From Pteria penguin (lineage: Eukaryota; Mollusca; Bivalvia; Pterioida; Pteriidae), in NCBI GenBank assembly GCA_035048485.1, contig CM068587.1:56536788-56600787 (forward strand): a DNA stretch of 64,000 nucleotides, read 5' to 3'. The notes under the pieces were generated by a model. That model worked only from the letters and a program-made list of their open reading frames with translations, searched no databases and had not been told where the DNA came from. The position numbers and the translations under genes were made by a program. Below, piece by piece: positions 49,301 through 54,790 of the stretch. Position 1 is the stretch's first letter. The number at the start of each line of letters is the position of its first letter.

Positions 49301-50956
49301 CCACGATTATTTCACATATATGGTGACAGCATCTGTGTGATGCATTGCATTCAGATTTAGACCTTTGCAATGGACCCACCCAAAGCAGTGAGAGATCTTT
49401 AACGTGCCACGCCTACCGTGACATGGGACCTCGTTTTTTTTACTGTCTCATCCGAAAGACAGAACACTGGTGCACTCAGGGTAGGAGTCAAACCCGGGGC
49501 CTCTAGGTCAAGAGCCGAGCACCCTATCCACAAGGCCACATCGACTTAGATGTCAAATGATTAGATTGTAAGTATAAAACAACTCTGAATATCTGAACCT
49601 GAATATCAAGAAACTGAAGGGCATTCAAAATCAGCAAAGAGGAAAAACAAAAAAAGAACATGTGCTTAGGAGCATTTATGAACCACTAAAAGGTAGTGAG
49701 ATCAGATGCTGATGGAAACTAAACATCTCTGACTTGCTAGCAACACTCGTCATTTTCATTTCAGAATACATCAAATCCAGTAAAATCCAAATTCAGTATT
49801 TAAGCGGTTGGAATAGGTCTCAGTCCAGATTATCACTCAACATTTCTTGGTAACAAAATAATATATTGATAACAGCCATGTATTCTCCATAGCTTTTCCT
49901 CAATGAAGTTATTAGTCGACCACTCCCATAACTGAGCAGTTTATCTGAAAGTCACTTTGCTGTAAGAACAAGGTCATTGTAATTTGAACTGGCCACAGAC
50001 TGGAATTTATGAGATATCATTACTCATAAAAAAAAAAATTTGGAAATGCTGAAATTGAAGTCATAATGTTTGTCATAAAGTGAGGTGTTCAGGTGACCAT
50101 CTGTTTAGTAAGATAACATGATAGCTAGATACAATATAGAATTGTAACTCTATATGGTTTTATCCTCATGAATAATTGAGAAGACATATTCTTCATTTGA
50201 TGATAATTGTTTTTCCCTAGGTGGCCTTAACTCACATGAAAGATACCGGACAGGGAGATTTCAATGAGCTGACATCATTAGGATTTTCCCAGAGTCACTT
50301 GAATGATAAAATGACAAAAGACAATGATGGAAGTTTTGCATCTTCTATACAGGAACACTGTTGGCCAAGTTTGTGTGCTCATGATTTGTTTGATAAGTAA
50401 GTTAATTTTGTATGCTTATGACCACTTTTGATATGGTAATATATTTTTATGAACATCATCTTGATAAGTAAGTGAATTTGGTATGTTCATGACTGATGTG
50501 AGAAGTACAGTTGAACTTACTGTAAAGTCACCTGTACCAACCAGTTACCTGTCTTACCTTTTACCTTTCTGTGTAACTTACTTCTATTTGCCTATACAAA
50601 ACAAACTTGTTTTACAAAGCTGTTAGACTGTAAGTGAATTTTAATATGTCCATTTTGATAAGCAAGTAAATTAGTGAATAATTCATTTGGCACATATTGT
50701 GAGTGATGCTTGCAGTTGCCTGTGTAAAGCAAACTTAAAATTATGTTGTTTATGCTTTATATTTTATTTCAGATGGTTTGGTAAAGAAATTAAAAAACAT
50801 ATCTTTAAAGCTGTTAATGAAAACATAGATAAAGAGACACTTAAACAAGCAAAGAAACTGAGAAATGAGCAAGTCAAGGCAAAGTCAAAAGAGACAATGA
50901 ATGAAGAGCAACAAAGGAGTGGTGGAAAAAGTAAGAAAAACAAAAGGAAGAAATAA
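16384..50956 (+). CDS. TRPT1: Tpt1/KptA tRNA 2'-phosphotransferase fused to an EXD1-like pseudo-exonuclease domain
   Basis: Seen: 18 exons with GT/AG borders and continuous phase: 16384-16389, 16695-17653, 18345-18479, 24213-24372, 24944-25153, 28555-28581, 30053-30140, 30754-30923, 36848-36946, 37994-38063, 38746-38802, 40773-40883, 41708-41989, 42476-42574, 47490-47728, 48968-49054, 50221-50396, 50773-50956. They total 3159 nt: 1052 residues plus a TAA. Residues 1-499 are low-complexity (S, N, Q, G, R). Residues 500-697 are a Tpt1 domain with LRHG (515-518), IRANQGH (576-582), HGT (605-607), HIHFAPG (627-633) and SGMR (641-644). Residues 698-824 form a basic linker; 825-992 look like an EXD1-type fold; the tail is KR-rich. 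Known: Tpt1 removes the splice-junction 2'-phosphate from tRNA using NAD+, and the usual animal protein is about a quarter of this size. Start choice: ATG GTG in a 6-nt coding part of exon 1 splices in phase 0 to 16695; the alternative start is the ATG at 16707. Inferred: a nuclear RNA-processing enzyme with an added protein- or RNA-binding module. Confidence 0.92.
16695..17653 (+). CDS. TRPT1: Fusion gene exon 2: low-complexity RG/Q/N-rich N-terminus
   Basis: This 959-nt exon is the largest of the gene. It begins after a TTTTACAG acceptor at 16694 and ends with the GTATGT donor at 17654. An RG-rich stretch (residues about 31-45, GRGRSRGRG then RRG) is followed by a long P/Q/N/S/G-rich region with repeated short FGxP or GFG pieces. 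Such composition usually means disorder, and RG boxes often bind RNA or are arginine-methylated. The open frame runs upstream to about 16446 and downstream to 17774, but splice sites and phases show those ends are intron. Confidence 0.82.
17918..18190. repeat. ~132-bp tandem repeat, two copies, in intron 2 of the fusion gene
   Basis: ACCATGGATGCxTCTTGxGAT and CCAGTTGGATxCATG recur with about 130 bp spacing; a third partial start is at about 18178. Confidence 0.65.
18345..18479 (+). CDS. TRPT1: Fusion gene exon 3 (SPDRM-type repeat exon, copy 1)
   Basis: A 135-nt exon with phase 2 at both ends, between GACAG and GTAAAA. It encodes a charged segment with KRSQSPDRM. Together with exon 4 it looks like one half of an exon duplication. 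Confidence 0.78.
19135..19395 (+). mobile_element. tRNA-derived SINE (plus orientation)
   Basis: The tRNA-like head TTAGTGGGTGAGGTGCTCAA and GGTTTGACACCCACC (B-box-like) is followed by GATCCCTCACTGCCTTTGAT and a tail ATAATCAGTAAATCA. Opposite strand to the copies at 11633 and 12820. Confidence 0.7.
19995..21182 (+). mobile_element. Composite non-autonomous element with ~146-bp internal repeats (copy 1)
   Basis: It starts TTTTATATGCCCGCATTTGA followed by a GTCCGTCC-type run. About eight copies of a 146-147-bp unit follow (TGTCCGGGCTTCTCC at 20616, 20763 and 20909), and it ends GTAGACCACATTAAAACATG, then TATCATGCACC. The second element at 21379 has the same head and tail with fewer units. The form recalls the bivalve 'pearl' and Helitron-related elements that carry a central tandem core; that link is inference. 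Confidence 0.7.
21379..22016 (+). mobile_element. Composite non-autonomous element with ~146-bp internal repeats (copy 2)
   Basis: Head TTTTTATATGCCCCCATTTA, then about four core units, then the same tail as copy 1 (GTAGACCACATTAAAACATG at 21956). The two copies sit 197 bp apart in the same direction in intron 3 of the fusion gene. Confidence 0.7.
22380..22556 (+). mobile_element. tRNA-derived SINE, second family, complete
   Basis: GGCAGACTTGGTATAGTGGT (A box), GGGTTTGATTCCCGGG (B box), GCCACTATGTTTAAG, GTTGCGATATAA, then CATAAAACACCAATCAACC with a (CAAC)n-like tail. Good match to the minus-strand copy at 13330-13496. Not a tRNA gene: no full cloverleaf follows. Confidence 0.8.
22590..24100. 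repeat. 58-bp minisatellite, ~26 copies
   Basis: The unit carries TCTCAGTTTCTATTTCTGTT, GGAGGGCCAGTAGGG and ACATGTATTGCTTTAGCAG. Copies at 22635 and 22693 are 58 bp apart. Variation alternates between GCTTTAGCAG and GCTTGGGCAG. Because 58 is 3n+1, chance reading frames cycle through all three phases. It ends about 110 bp before exon 4. Confidence 0.95.
24213..24372 (+). CDS. TRPT1: Fusion gene exon 4 (SPDRM-type repeat exon, copy 2)
   Basis: A 160-nt exon entering in phase 2 and leaving in phase 0 (donor GTAAGA). It encodes SEAKSHDREQSPDRM near its start, at the same place where exon 3 has SGEDNHKRSQSPDRM. It lies directly after the 58-bp minisatellite. Confidence 0.78.
24373..24943. other. 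Intron 4 of the fusion gene, nothing recognised
   Basis: No repeat array or coding signal seen. Confidence 0.4.
24944..25153 (+). CDS. TRPT1: Fusion gene exon 5, serine-rich
   Basis: A 210-nt, phase 0/0 exon between CTTCAG and GTGAGT. It is serine-rich, with two near-identical runs (QSDSSFLSSP and QSDSSFASP), and ends in the basic SPRRKKYR, a possible nuclear localisation signal. Confidence 0.8.
25371..25940. repeat. 20-bp minisatellite, ~28 copies
   Basis: Unit GATAGTAAAATACCAGTGTA with three alternating variants (ACC/ATC, GTAG/GTTG, AAAT/AAGT). Groups of variants recur in the same order, so blocks of several units were copied together. Confidence 0.95.
26266..28076 (+). mobile_element. 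Composite element with ~146-bp internal repeats, ~11 copies
   Basis: Head TTTTTATACCTTTGTTTGCG then a CTGTCTGTCTGT run. Core units are marked by TGTCCGGGCCATAACTTC at 26336, 26482 and 26628 (146 bp apart) and CAAGGTCAAGGTCACAGT. The tail is TTGTTGCCGCAGGGGGTATT. It lies in intron 5 of the fusion gene. Short frames across it only reflect the repeat. Confidence 0.75.
28077..29126. other. Intronic sequence around microexon 6
   Basis: Apart from the 27-nt exon at 28555-28581 I see only AT-rich intron. TTTCCCCTAGGGGAAA (28911-28926) is a perfect 16-bp palindrome. Confidence 0.4.
28555..28581 (+). CDS. TRPT1: Fusion gene exon 6, 27-nt microexon
   Basis: Nine codons (IIGSQKSGK) between TTTCTCAG and GTAGGT, phase 0/0. 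Exon 5 ends in phase 0 and exon 7 starts in phase 0, so it can be skipped without a frame change. It adds a short basic peptide just before the Tpt1 domain. Support is limited to its splice sites. Confidence 0.55.
29127..29923. mobile_element. 797-bp terminal-inverted-repeat element (MITE-like)
   Basis: Left end TACCGTATTTACTTGAATAT and right end, read inverted, TACTGTATTTACTCAAATAT match over about 28 bp (ATAATACxCACC follows on both). Subterminal GTATTATAC words repeat at both ends. TA at each end fits a TA target. No transposase frame. Superfamily undecided (Tc1/mariner-like by its ends). Confidence 0.75.
30053..40883 (+). CDS. TRPT1: Tpt1 catalytic domain, exons 7-12
   Basis: Six exons (30053-30140, 30754-30923, 36848-36946, 37994-38063, 38746-38802, 40773-40883) encode residues 500-697. 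The first half is the RNA-binding winged-helix-like lobe: LSKTLSFILRHGA, YVDDLL, then KIRANQGHSI. The second half is the NAD-binding lobe: LHGTYLHCWESI, GLKRMNRNHIHFAPG, VISGMR, then GIKFFQSANKVILSPG and QYF. The Arg-His pair in LRHG and the Arg in IRANQGH are catalytic residues known in the family; the fourth, another Arg, is probably R625 or R644 here. Nothing essential appears lost, so the enzyme is probably active. About 5.9 kb of repeats separates exons 8 and 9. Confidence 0.93.
30924..31775. other. Intron 8, first part, nothing recognised
   Basis: AT-rich. TTAGATTCxTTCCTTA and its inverse (AAGGAACGAATCTAA near 31467; TTAGATTCATTCCTTAT near 31515) form an inverted repeat of about 15 bp with a ~35-bp loop. 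Confidence 0.35.
31776..32165. mobile_element. Palindrome-rich repeat (possible MITE)
   Basis: Three copies of a ~36-bp unit (GACATCACGATACCCT with AGTTTTTGA) lie at 31800-31915. Two hairpins follow around 32028-32060 and 32109-32134. GTTTCAC and GTGAAAC pair between them, so the whole could fold as a large cruciform. Confidence 0.5.
32272..33294 (+). mobile_element. TTAGCTCACCTGAGC element with 145-bp internal repeats (truncated 3')
   Basis: Begins TTTTTAGCTCACCTGAGC; TAGCTCACCTGAGC pairs with GCTCAAGTGAGCTA (32275-32305). Then a CGTCCGTCGTCCGTCG run and about seven 145-bp units with ATGCCGATCCGTGATCCAAG, GGCCGCCATTGGCTCTGATT and GAATTTCACCAAAC. It is cut off by a second element head at 33295. 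Confidence 0.75.
33295..35346 (+). mobile_element. Helitron-like non-autonomous element, both ends present
   Basis: Head TTAGCTCACCTGAGCGAAAG, pairing with GCTCAAGTGAGCTA. The tail is GTACTCAGGTGAGCGATATA followed by the hairpin AGGCCC-ACTT-GGGCCT (35325-35340) and CTTGTT. Inside, about 700 bp is present twice (GAAAGATTTTAATGAAACAT at 33910 and 34751; GAGAGTAGCGGTTCAAATCC at 34061 and 34902). The 3' hairpin before a short end is Helitron-like; the class is inference. Confidence 0.65.
35400..36465. repeat. 91-bp minisatellite, ~11-12 copies
   Basis: Unit marks: GATATGAAGATACAGGACTA, GCACCAACTCAGGATCACAC and GAATGCAGCTGTTGTCAATG; adjacent copies at 35641 and 35732. Copies 2 and 3 and the last one have deletions. 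It ends about 380 bp before exon 9. Confidence 0.95.
37165..37835. repeat. 42-bp minisatellite, ~16 copies
   Basis: Unit marks GATACCTTTTGGTCAATCCT and TTTATCAATAGATCATATAG. Forty-two is a multiple of three and the unit lacks stops in several frames, so long repetitive frames appear on both strands. Some units are 40 bp. It lies in intron 9 of the fusion gene. Confidence 0.95.
38064..38745. other. Intron 10, nothing recognised
   Basis: A CTGCCTGTCCGTCTGTTT run near 38171 hints at a decayed repeat element head; otherwise AT-rich intron. Confidence 0.35.
39430..40260. repeat. 33-bp minisatellite split by a SINE
   Basis: Unit ACAAATAGGTATACATAGTC plus AAACACCATCAAA, about 18 copies (39901 and 39934 are 33 bp apart). 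Copies on both sides of 39537-39745 show that the SINE inserted into an existing array, or that the array later grew on both sides. Confidence 0.9.
39537..39745 (-). mobile_element. tRNA-derived SINE inserted in the 33-bp array
   Basis: Same family as 11633-11905: TTTGCAATGGACCCAACAGA, CTTCTCATCGGAAAGACAGA and, at the tRNA-like end, GCACCTCATCCACTAAGCCA. The distal body is missing. Confidence 0.7.
40500..40690. repeat. Single copy of the ~144-bp dispersed repeat
   Basis: ATCATAACTTGTGAACAGTA, GTGACCTTTGACTTAC and TTTTCAAAAACTTTAACATA match the array at 9500-10160. Confidence 0.55.
40884..41707. other. Intron 12 with a possible decayed SINE
   Basis: TTTGAACCCAGAACACTCC to GAGCCATTGGGCTAA (41328-41382) reads, on the minus strand, like a decayed tRNA-type SINE head. 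The rest shows nothing. Confidence 0.35.
41708..42574 (+). CDS. TRPT1: Fusion gene exons 13-14, basic and acidic linker
   Basis: Exon 13 (41708-41989) starts RISLELGPTLKC and then has a KR cluster (NKRKKKKGKRRVKED), likely a nuclear localisation signal. Exon 14 (42476-42574) is acidic and serine/threonine-rich. Both are phase 1/1, so either can be skipped in frame. The reading frame runs on past both donors into intron, and the stops there (42052 and 42601) are not the real C-terminus. Confidence 0.82.
41990..42475. other. Intron 13, nothing recognised
   Basis: AT-rich; TATACATATGTATATATATA low-complexity near 42200. Confidence 0.4.
42575..45330. other. Intron 14, first part, nothing firmly recognised
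   Basis: About 2.7 kb of AT-rich sequence. A weak repeat (ATAAATGAATTCAACCAATAC, ACATAAGTTCAACTACAACTT) occurs at 44060-44170. 44930-45070 is less AT-rich and may be a repeat fragment. No exon seen. Confidence 0.35.
45335..45600 (+). mobile_element. tRNA-derived SINE, decayed
   Basis: Plus orientation: GTGGCACATAAAAGATCCCT, CAGATGGATCCTTTGCAAAG, CCAGGCAGATACTGTTACCA and the tail CATAAAACAACAATCAATAA. Related to the copy at 19135. Confidence 0.6.
46028..46466. mobile_element. hAT-like inverted-repeat element, ~439 bp
   Basis: The right end, read inverted, is CAGGGGTGTAGCTAGAAAT, the style of many hAT ends; the left end is CAATGGCGTAGCTGCCTAT, an imperfect match. No transposase. An 8-bp target duplication is not clear (only GGTGA is shared by the flanks). 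Confidence 0.5.
46467..47489. other. Intron 14, last part, nothing recognised
   Basis: AT-rich, no repeat or coding signal. Confidence 0.4.
47490..50956 (+). CDS. Fusion gene exons 15-18, degenerate EXD1/Egalitarian-like exonuclease fold
   Basis: Exons 47490-47728, 48968-49054, 50221-50396 and 50773-50956 encode residues 825-1052. VVVYCH (850-855) lies where a DEDD nuclease has its first Asp-x-Glu strand. HHFDLQM and LADFFNTKEPRKIFHG follow, then ILFHNYSVIL and VYDTEVA (929-935). This matches, in order and spacing, the EXD1 pattern LQxILEDxxILKVIHD, LSHQYGI and VFDTQVA. The Asp after the conserved His is Gly (IFHG) and the first Asp/Glu pair is missing, so nuclease activity is not expected. 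The last 60 residues are a charged helix (KETLKQAKKLRNEQ) ending in KSKKNKRKK. The fold assignment is inference; gene membership rests on splice phase. Confidence 0.7.
47729..48967. other. Intron 15: dispersed repeat fragment and poly-T
   Basis: 48105-48320 is a fragment of the dispersed repeat family (CTGACCGTCTGTCTGTCTGT, GACCTTTTGACCTTGACAAT). A T25-type run lies at 48599-48624. The rest shows nothing. Confidence 0.5.
49290..49552 (-). mobile_element. tRNA-derived SINE, best preserved copy of family 1
   Basis: The minus-strand head reads TGGCCTTGTGGATAGGGTGC (A box), then CCCCGGGTTTGACTCC (B box), GTTCTGTCTTTCGGATGAGA and the body. The clear A and B boxes make this the best copy for a family consensus. 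It lies in intron 16 of the fusion gene. Confidence 0.8.
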
Positions 50957-51248
50957 AGAAATAAAACAGTCTCTTTTTGATTATGTTATTAGTTTTTCAT
51001 GTAAATGCTGTGATAATTAATGCATATTTTTTCCAAAATCTCTGATTTTTAATTGTTTGCATATTTATTTATAATTTCTAGCATTAACGACTGTAACTTC
51101 ATAACTCTGTTTATTGTAAATTTGTGTACTCTAAAATACAATAAGACATGATAGAGGGGTATGGTAATGACAAGCAGGTTTTGTTGTCAAAGTTAAGACT
51201 ATTTTCATTATTCAGTTTTCCTACTTCATTTATAAATGGGCATGTTCC

Positions 51249-51296
<48 letters not shown>

Positions 51297-52180
51297 TCAA
51301 GATAAATGGTATTTATTTTTTTCTATTAGATGCACTCAATCATGTACTGGAAAAAGTAAAATGAAATCTGTAAATCTCAATGTGCTTGTAATCTGAATTT
51401 ATGAAAAATGCTTGGAAAAATATAGGCCATTTGCGGCACATAAATACTCCTGTGATTGCTGGGTAGCTCCTAGGTGTACCTAATGTATATCAGCATGTTT
51501 AGATTTATACTAGCTGGGTTAGGGTTAGATTTTATACTAGTTGGACCACAACATTTCTGATTCTGTCTTAAGTTATGATTTTAAGTGAATTACAATGTAT
51601 TTAGTTTGGTATCTCTAATACTATACATATAGTTTATATCATTAATGAAACTCCAGTAATAGTTTTCATATTACCGGTAATATACACTTGAAAACCCAAT
51701 TTACTACATTGTTGTGATAGCTGCATTAGCATATTGCCACTTACGTCCATGTTGACATTGGTCTGGTAAGGATTTCTCGGAATGAAGTCTGATTAGTGTT
51801 CAGTTAACATTTTTTCAGTTGTTAAGTTACTGATGTATTTACAGTAGCCAATGTGTTAACCTGTGCGGTACAGGTTTAACTGAATTGTTATCCCTCAATT
51901 TGAATATTCCTTTTGCTTATTGTGAGCTGTATTAATCAGAATTATAAAATGTTTACCAACAATCATTGGTAATAAATGAATGATAACAAGACTAGAACAT
52001 GGAAGAAGTATAAATATGTCCATGTCAAGGTGAGCTTGTCCATGTCAAGGTGAACTGTGTAACCTTTGATTATTGTATATTTTGGTTTTACTTTGGATTT
52101 GTACTTTTCATTTTGCTTGAAGTTTTAAAAATATTGTGCACTTTTTTATCATATATACTCATTTAAAGATGAATAAAAAC
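50952..52180 (+). other. Probable 3' UTR of the Tpt1 fusion gene
   Basis: AATAAA overlaps the TAA stop (50952-50957) and recurs at about 50960, 52173 and 52252. The copy near 52173 (GATGAATAAAAAC, followed by a T-rich stretch) is the most convincing distal polyadenylation signal. The region contains a (TTTC)n run and no other coding signal. Confidence 0.4.
51247..51298. repeat. (TTTC)n microsatellite
   Basis: About 13 uninterrupted TTTC units downstream of the fusion gene stop codon. Confidence 0.95.
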
Positions 52181-52666
52181 TTGTTATATTACAAGTGTTT
52201 GAGATGTGTGAATTATAAACTAGCATTAACTTTTGTGTAAAACTAGAATATAAATAAAATCTCAATATTTTCTATTTACAGTTTAAAATTTTCCCTTTAA
52301 ATATTTATATATATGTAATTTCCTTATACTCTGTTGTTTAAGACATCAAGACTCTCACCCATGAAATTCACTGAACCTTAATCATAAAATGTATGCTTAG
52401 ACACATTTCATGCACATTAATGTAGTACGTGATTAGCCATTAGAATGTAAAGGTTGCATTTCAAATTGCGGTATTTAAAATTTTGATGTAAAGTTATTGT
52501 TAACTGATATATAATTCTTAATTATTTTTTATTAACTTAAAGGCTATTGAGTGTGTATATTATTTATTAAATAAACAAAAACAGAATCCTTTATTTGTTG
52601 AGAGCATTTTCTGTTTAAACATCAAAACATTGATATGGAAATAAATGATGGCATTTTAAAAATGAG

Positions 52667-52863
52667 TATGTGTAGTGATTTTATTAGTGACATCTTAAAA
52701 GGAAGAGGAAGGGTTGAGTAAAGTTTTTCATATGACTGCAGGAAAATATACTGTAGAGAGGGAATATGTGTAGTGATTTTATTAGTGACATCTTAAAAGG
52801 GAGAGGAAGGGTTGAGTAAAGTTTTTCATATGACTGCAGGAAAATATACTCTAGAGAGGGAAC
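52667..52863. repeat. 98-bp direct duplication
   Basis: TATGTGTAGTGATTTTATTA through CTGCAGGAAAATATACT occurs twice, 98 bp apart, with only a few differences, so it is recent. Confidence 0.9.
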
Positions 52864-53007
52864 AATTGAGATACATCTCTGGTGTTATCTAGTCACATGT
52901 TTAGTGATTCCTTGTTGATTTTATGTGGTATATGCCTACGAAGGAAATGCAAATTGAGGTGATGGTAAATTAAATGTAAACTGTCAGAATATCCTATTTT
53001 CGTTCAG

Positions 53008-53300
53008 GTTTTTAGCTCACCTGAGCTAAAGGTTCAAGTGAGCTACATTGTATCGTCATAGCTTGGCAATATATTGTCATAGCCTGGCACTGTCCAGCCT
53101 CCAGCATCTGTTGTCTGTCTATCTCAGTGTAAACATCTACATTTTTTTAACTCTCCTTCTAACTGCTTGACAAATTTTGATTCAAACTTAATGTACTTGT
53201 TGACAATTACAAACTTTTTTTTATTTATTCAGCTCTGTCAACAAAGTACAACCACAATAGACAAAAGTATGCTACCAAGGGTACCCTCCTTTGAAAATCT
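53008..53300 (+). mobile_element. TTAGCTCACCTGAGC element, 5' fragment
   Basis: TTTTTAGCTCACCTGAGC, then GGTTCAAGTGAGCTAC. This is the same head as 32272 and 33295; no matching tail is seen. Confidence 0.6.
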
Positions 53301-53489
53301 TATTATTCTGAAGGTATGCATGAATTTAAAAAAGTATTGGAATCTGGGTGTTCTTGGGAGATATTCTTTTTTATCTTTTTTTTTACATCTTGTCTTTTTG
53401 GACTTTGTTATTTTTGCATATTTCTGATAATTTCTTAGACTTTCTCCTTGAATGTTCCTAATAATACATTGATTTTATTGTACTGTTGT

Positions 53490-54605
53490 ACTACCGTAGA
53501 GGGAGCGATCACGCAGCGGGTAGCTACCAGACTCGCTGCTATAGTATTACCGTATAGAAATCGATCACGTAGCAGGAAGCTACCAGACTCTCTGCTATAG
53601 TACTACCGTACAGGGATCGATCACGAATTGCGACGAAATAGAAAAAGAGAATTCTCCCTCCCATTTTTGTCAATCTAGTATATCAATATATATGACGTAG
53701 CAGGAAGTTACCAGACTCTCTGCTATAGTACTACCGTATAAGGATCGATGACGTAGCAGAAGCTACCAGACTCTCCGCTATAGTGCTATCATACAGTGAA
53801 CGATGACGTAGCAGGAAGTTACCAGACTCTCTGCTATAGTACTACCGTATAAGGATCGATGACGTAGCAGGAAACTACCAGACTCTCCGCTATAGTGCTA
53901 TCATACAGTGAACGATGACGTAGCAGGAAGTTACCAGACTCTCTGCTATAGTACTACCGTATAAGGATCGATGACGTAGCAGGAAACTACCAGACTCTCC
54001 GCTATAGTGCTATCATACAGTGAACGATGACGTAGCAGGAAGTTACCAGACTCTCTGCTATAGTACTGCCGTACACGGATCGATCACGTAGCAGGAAGCT
54101 ACCAGACTCTCTGCTACAGTGCTATCATACAGTGAACGATGACGCAGCAGGGAGCTACCAGACTCTCTGCTATAGTACTACCGTATAAGGAACGATGACG
54201 TAGCAGGAAGCTACCAGACTCTCTGCTATAGTACTACCGTACATGGATCGATCACGTAGCAATCGATGACGTAGCAGGAAGCTACCACACTCTCTGCTAT
54301 AGTACTACCGTACAGGGATCGATCACGTAGCAGGAAGCTACCAAACTGTGCTAAAGTACTACCGTATAAGGATGGATGACGTAGCAGGAAGCTACTAGAC
54401 TCTCTGCTATAGTGCTACCATACAGGGTTCGATCACGTAGCAGGAATCTACCAGACTCTCTGCTATAGTGCTACCGTACATGGATCGATCATGTAGCAGG
54501 TACCTACCAGACTCTGTGCTATAGTACTACCGTATAAGGATCTATCACGTAGCAGGAAGCTACCAGACTCTCTGCTATAGTACTGCCGTACAGGAATCGA
54601 TCTCG
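53490..54605. repeat. 56-bp minisatellite with 112-bp dimer, rich in TGACGTAG
   Basis: About 19 copies of a unit with GATGACGTAGCAGGAAGCTA, CCAGACTCTCTGCTATAGTA and CTACCGTA. ATACAGTGAA at 53791, 53903 and 54015 shows a 112-bp dimer. It ends about 190 bp before the claudin-like start codon. One unit is interrupted at 53625-53695. Confidence 0.93.
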
Positions 54606-54790
54606 GATCACCTTAAGCTTACACTGAACACTTTACCACTATAAGTACAATCTAACCCTCGTTTGCTCGTTTGAATAAGTGCTTTTGTATCAAATTCTCA
54701 TATCTGTGGATATCGGAAATAACATTTCCTATTTTAATTTCATTTCCTTTTCAGCAGTGTTTGATTAATTGAAGCACACTTAAGTCCTTC

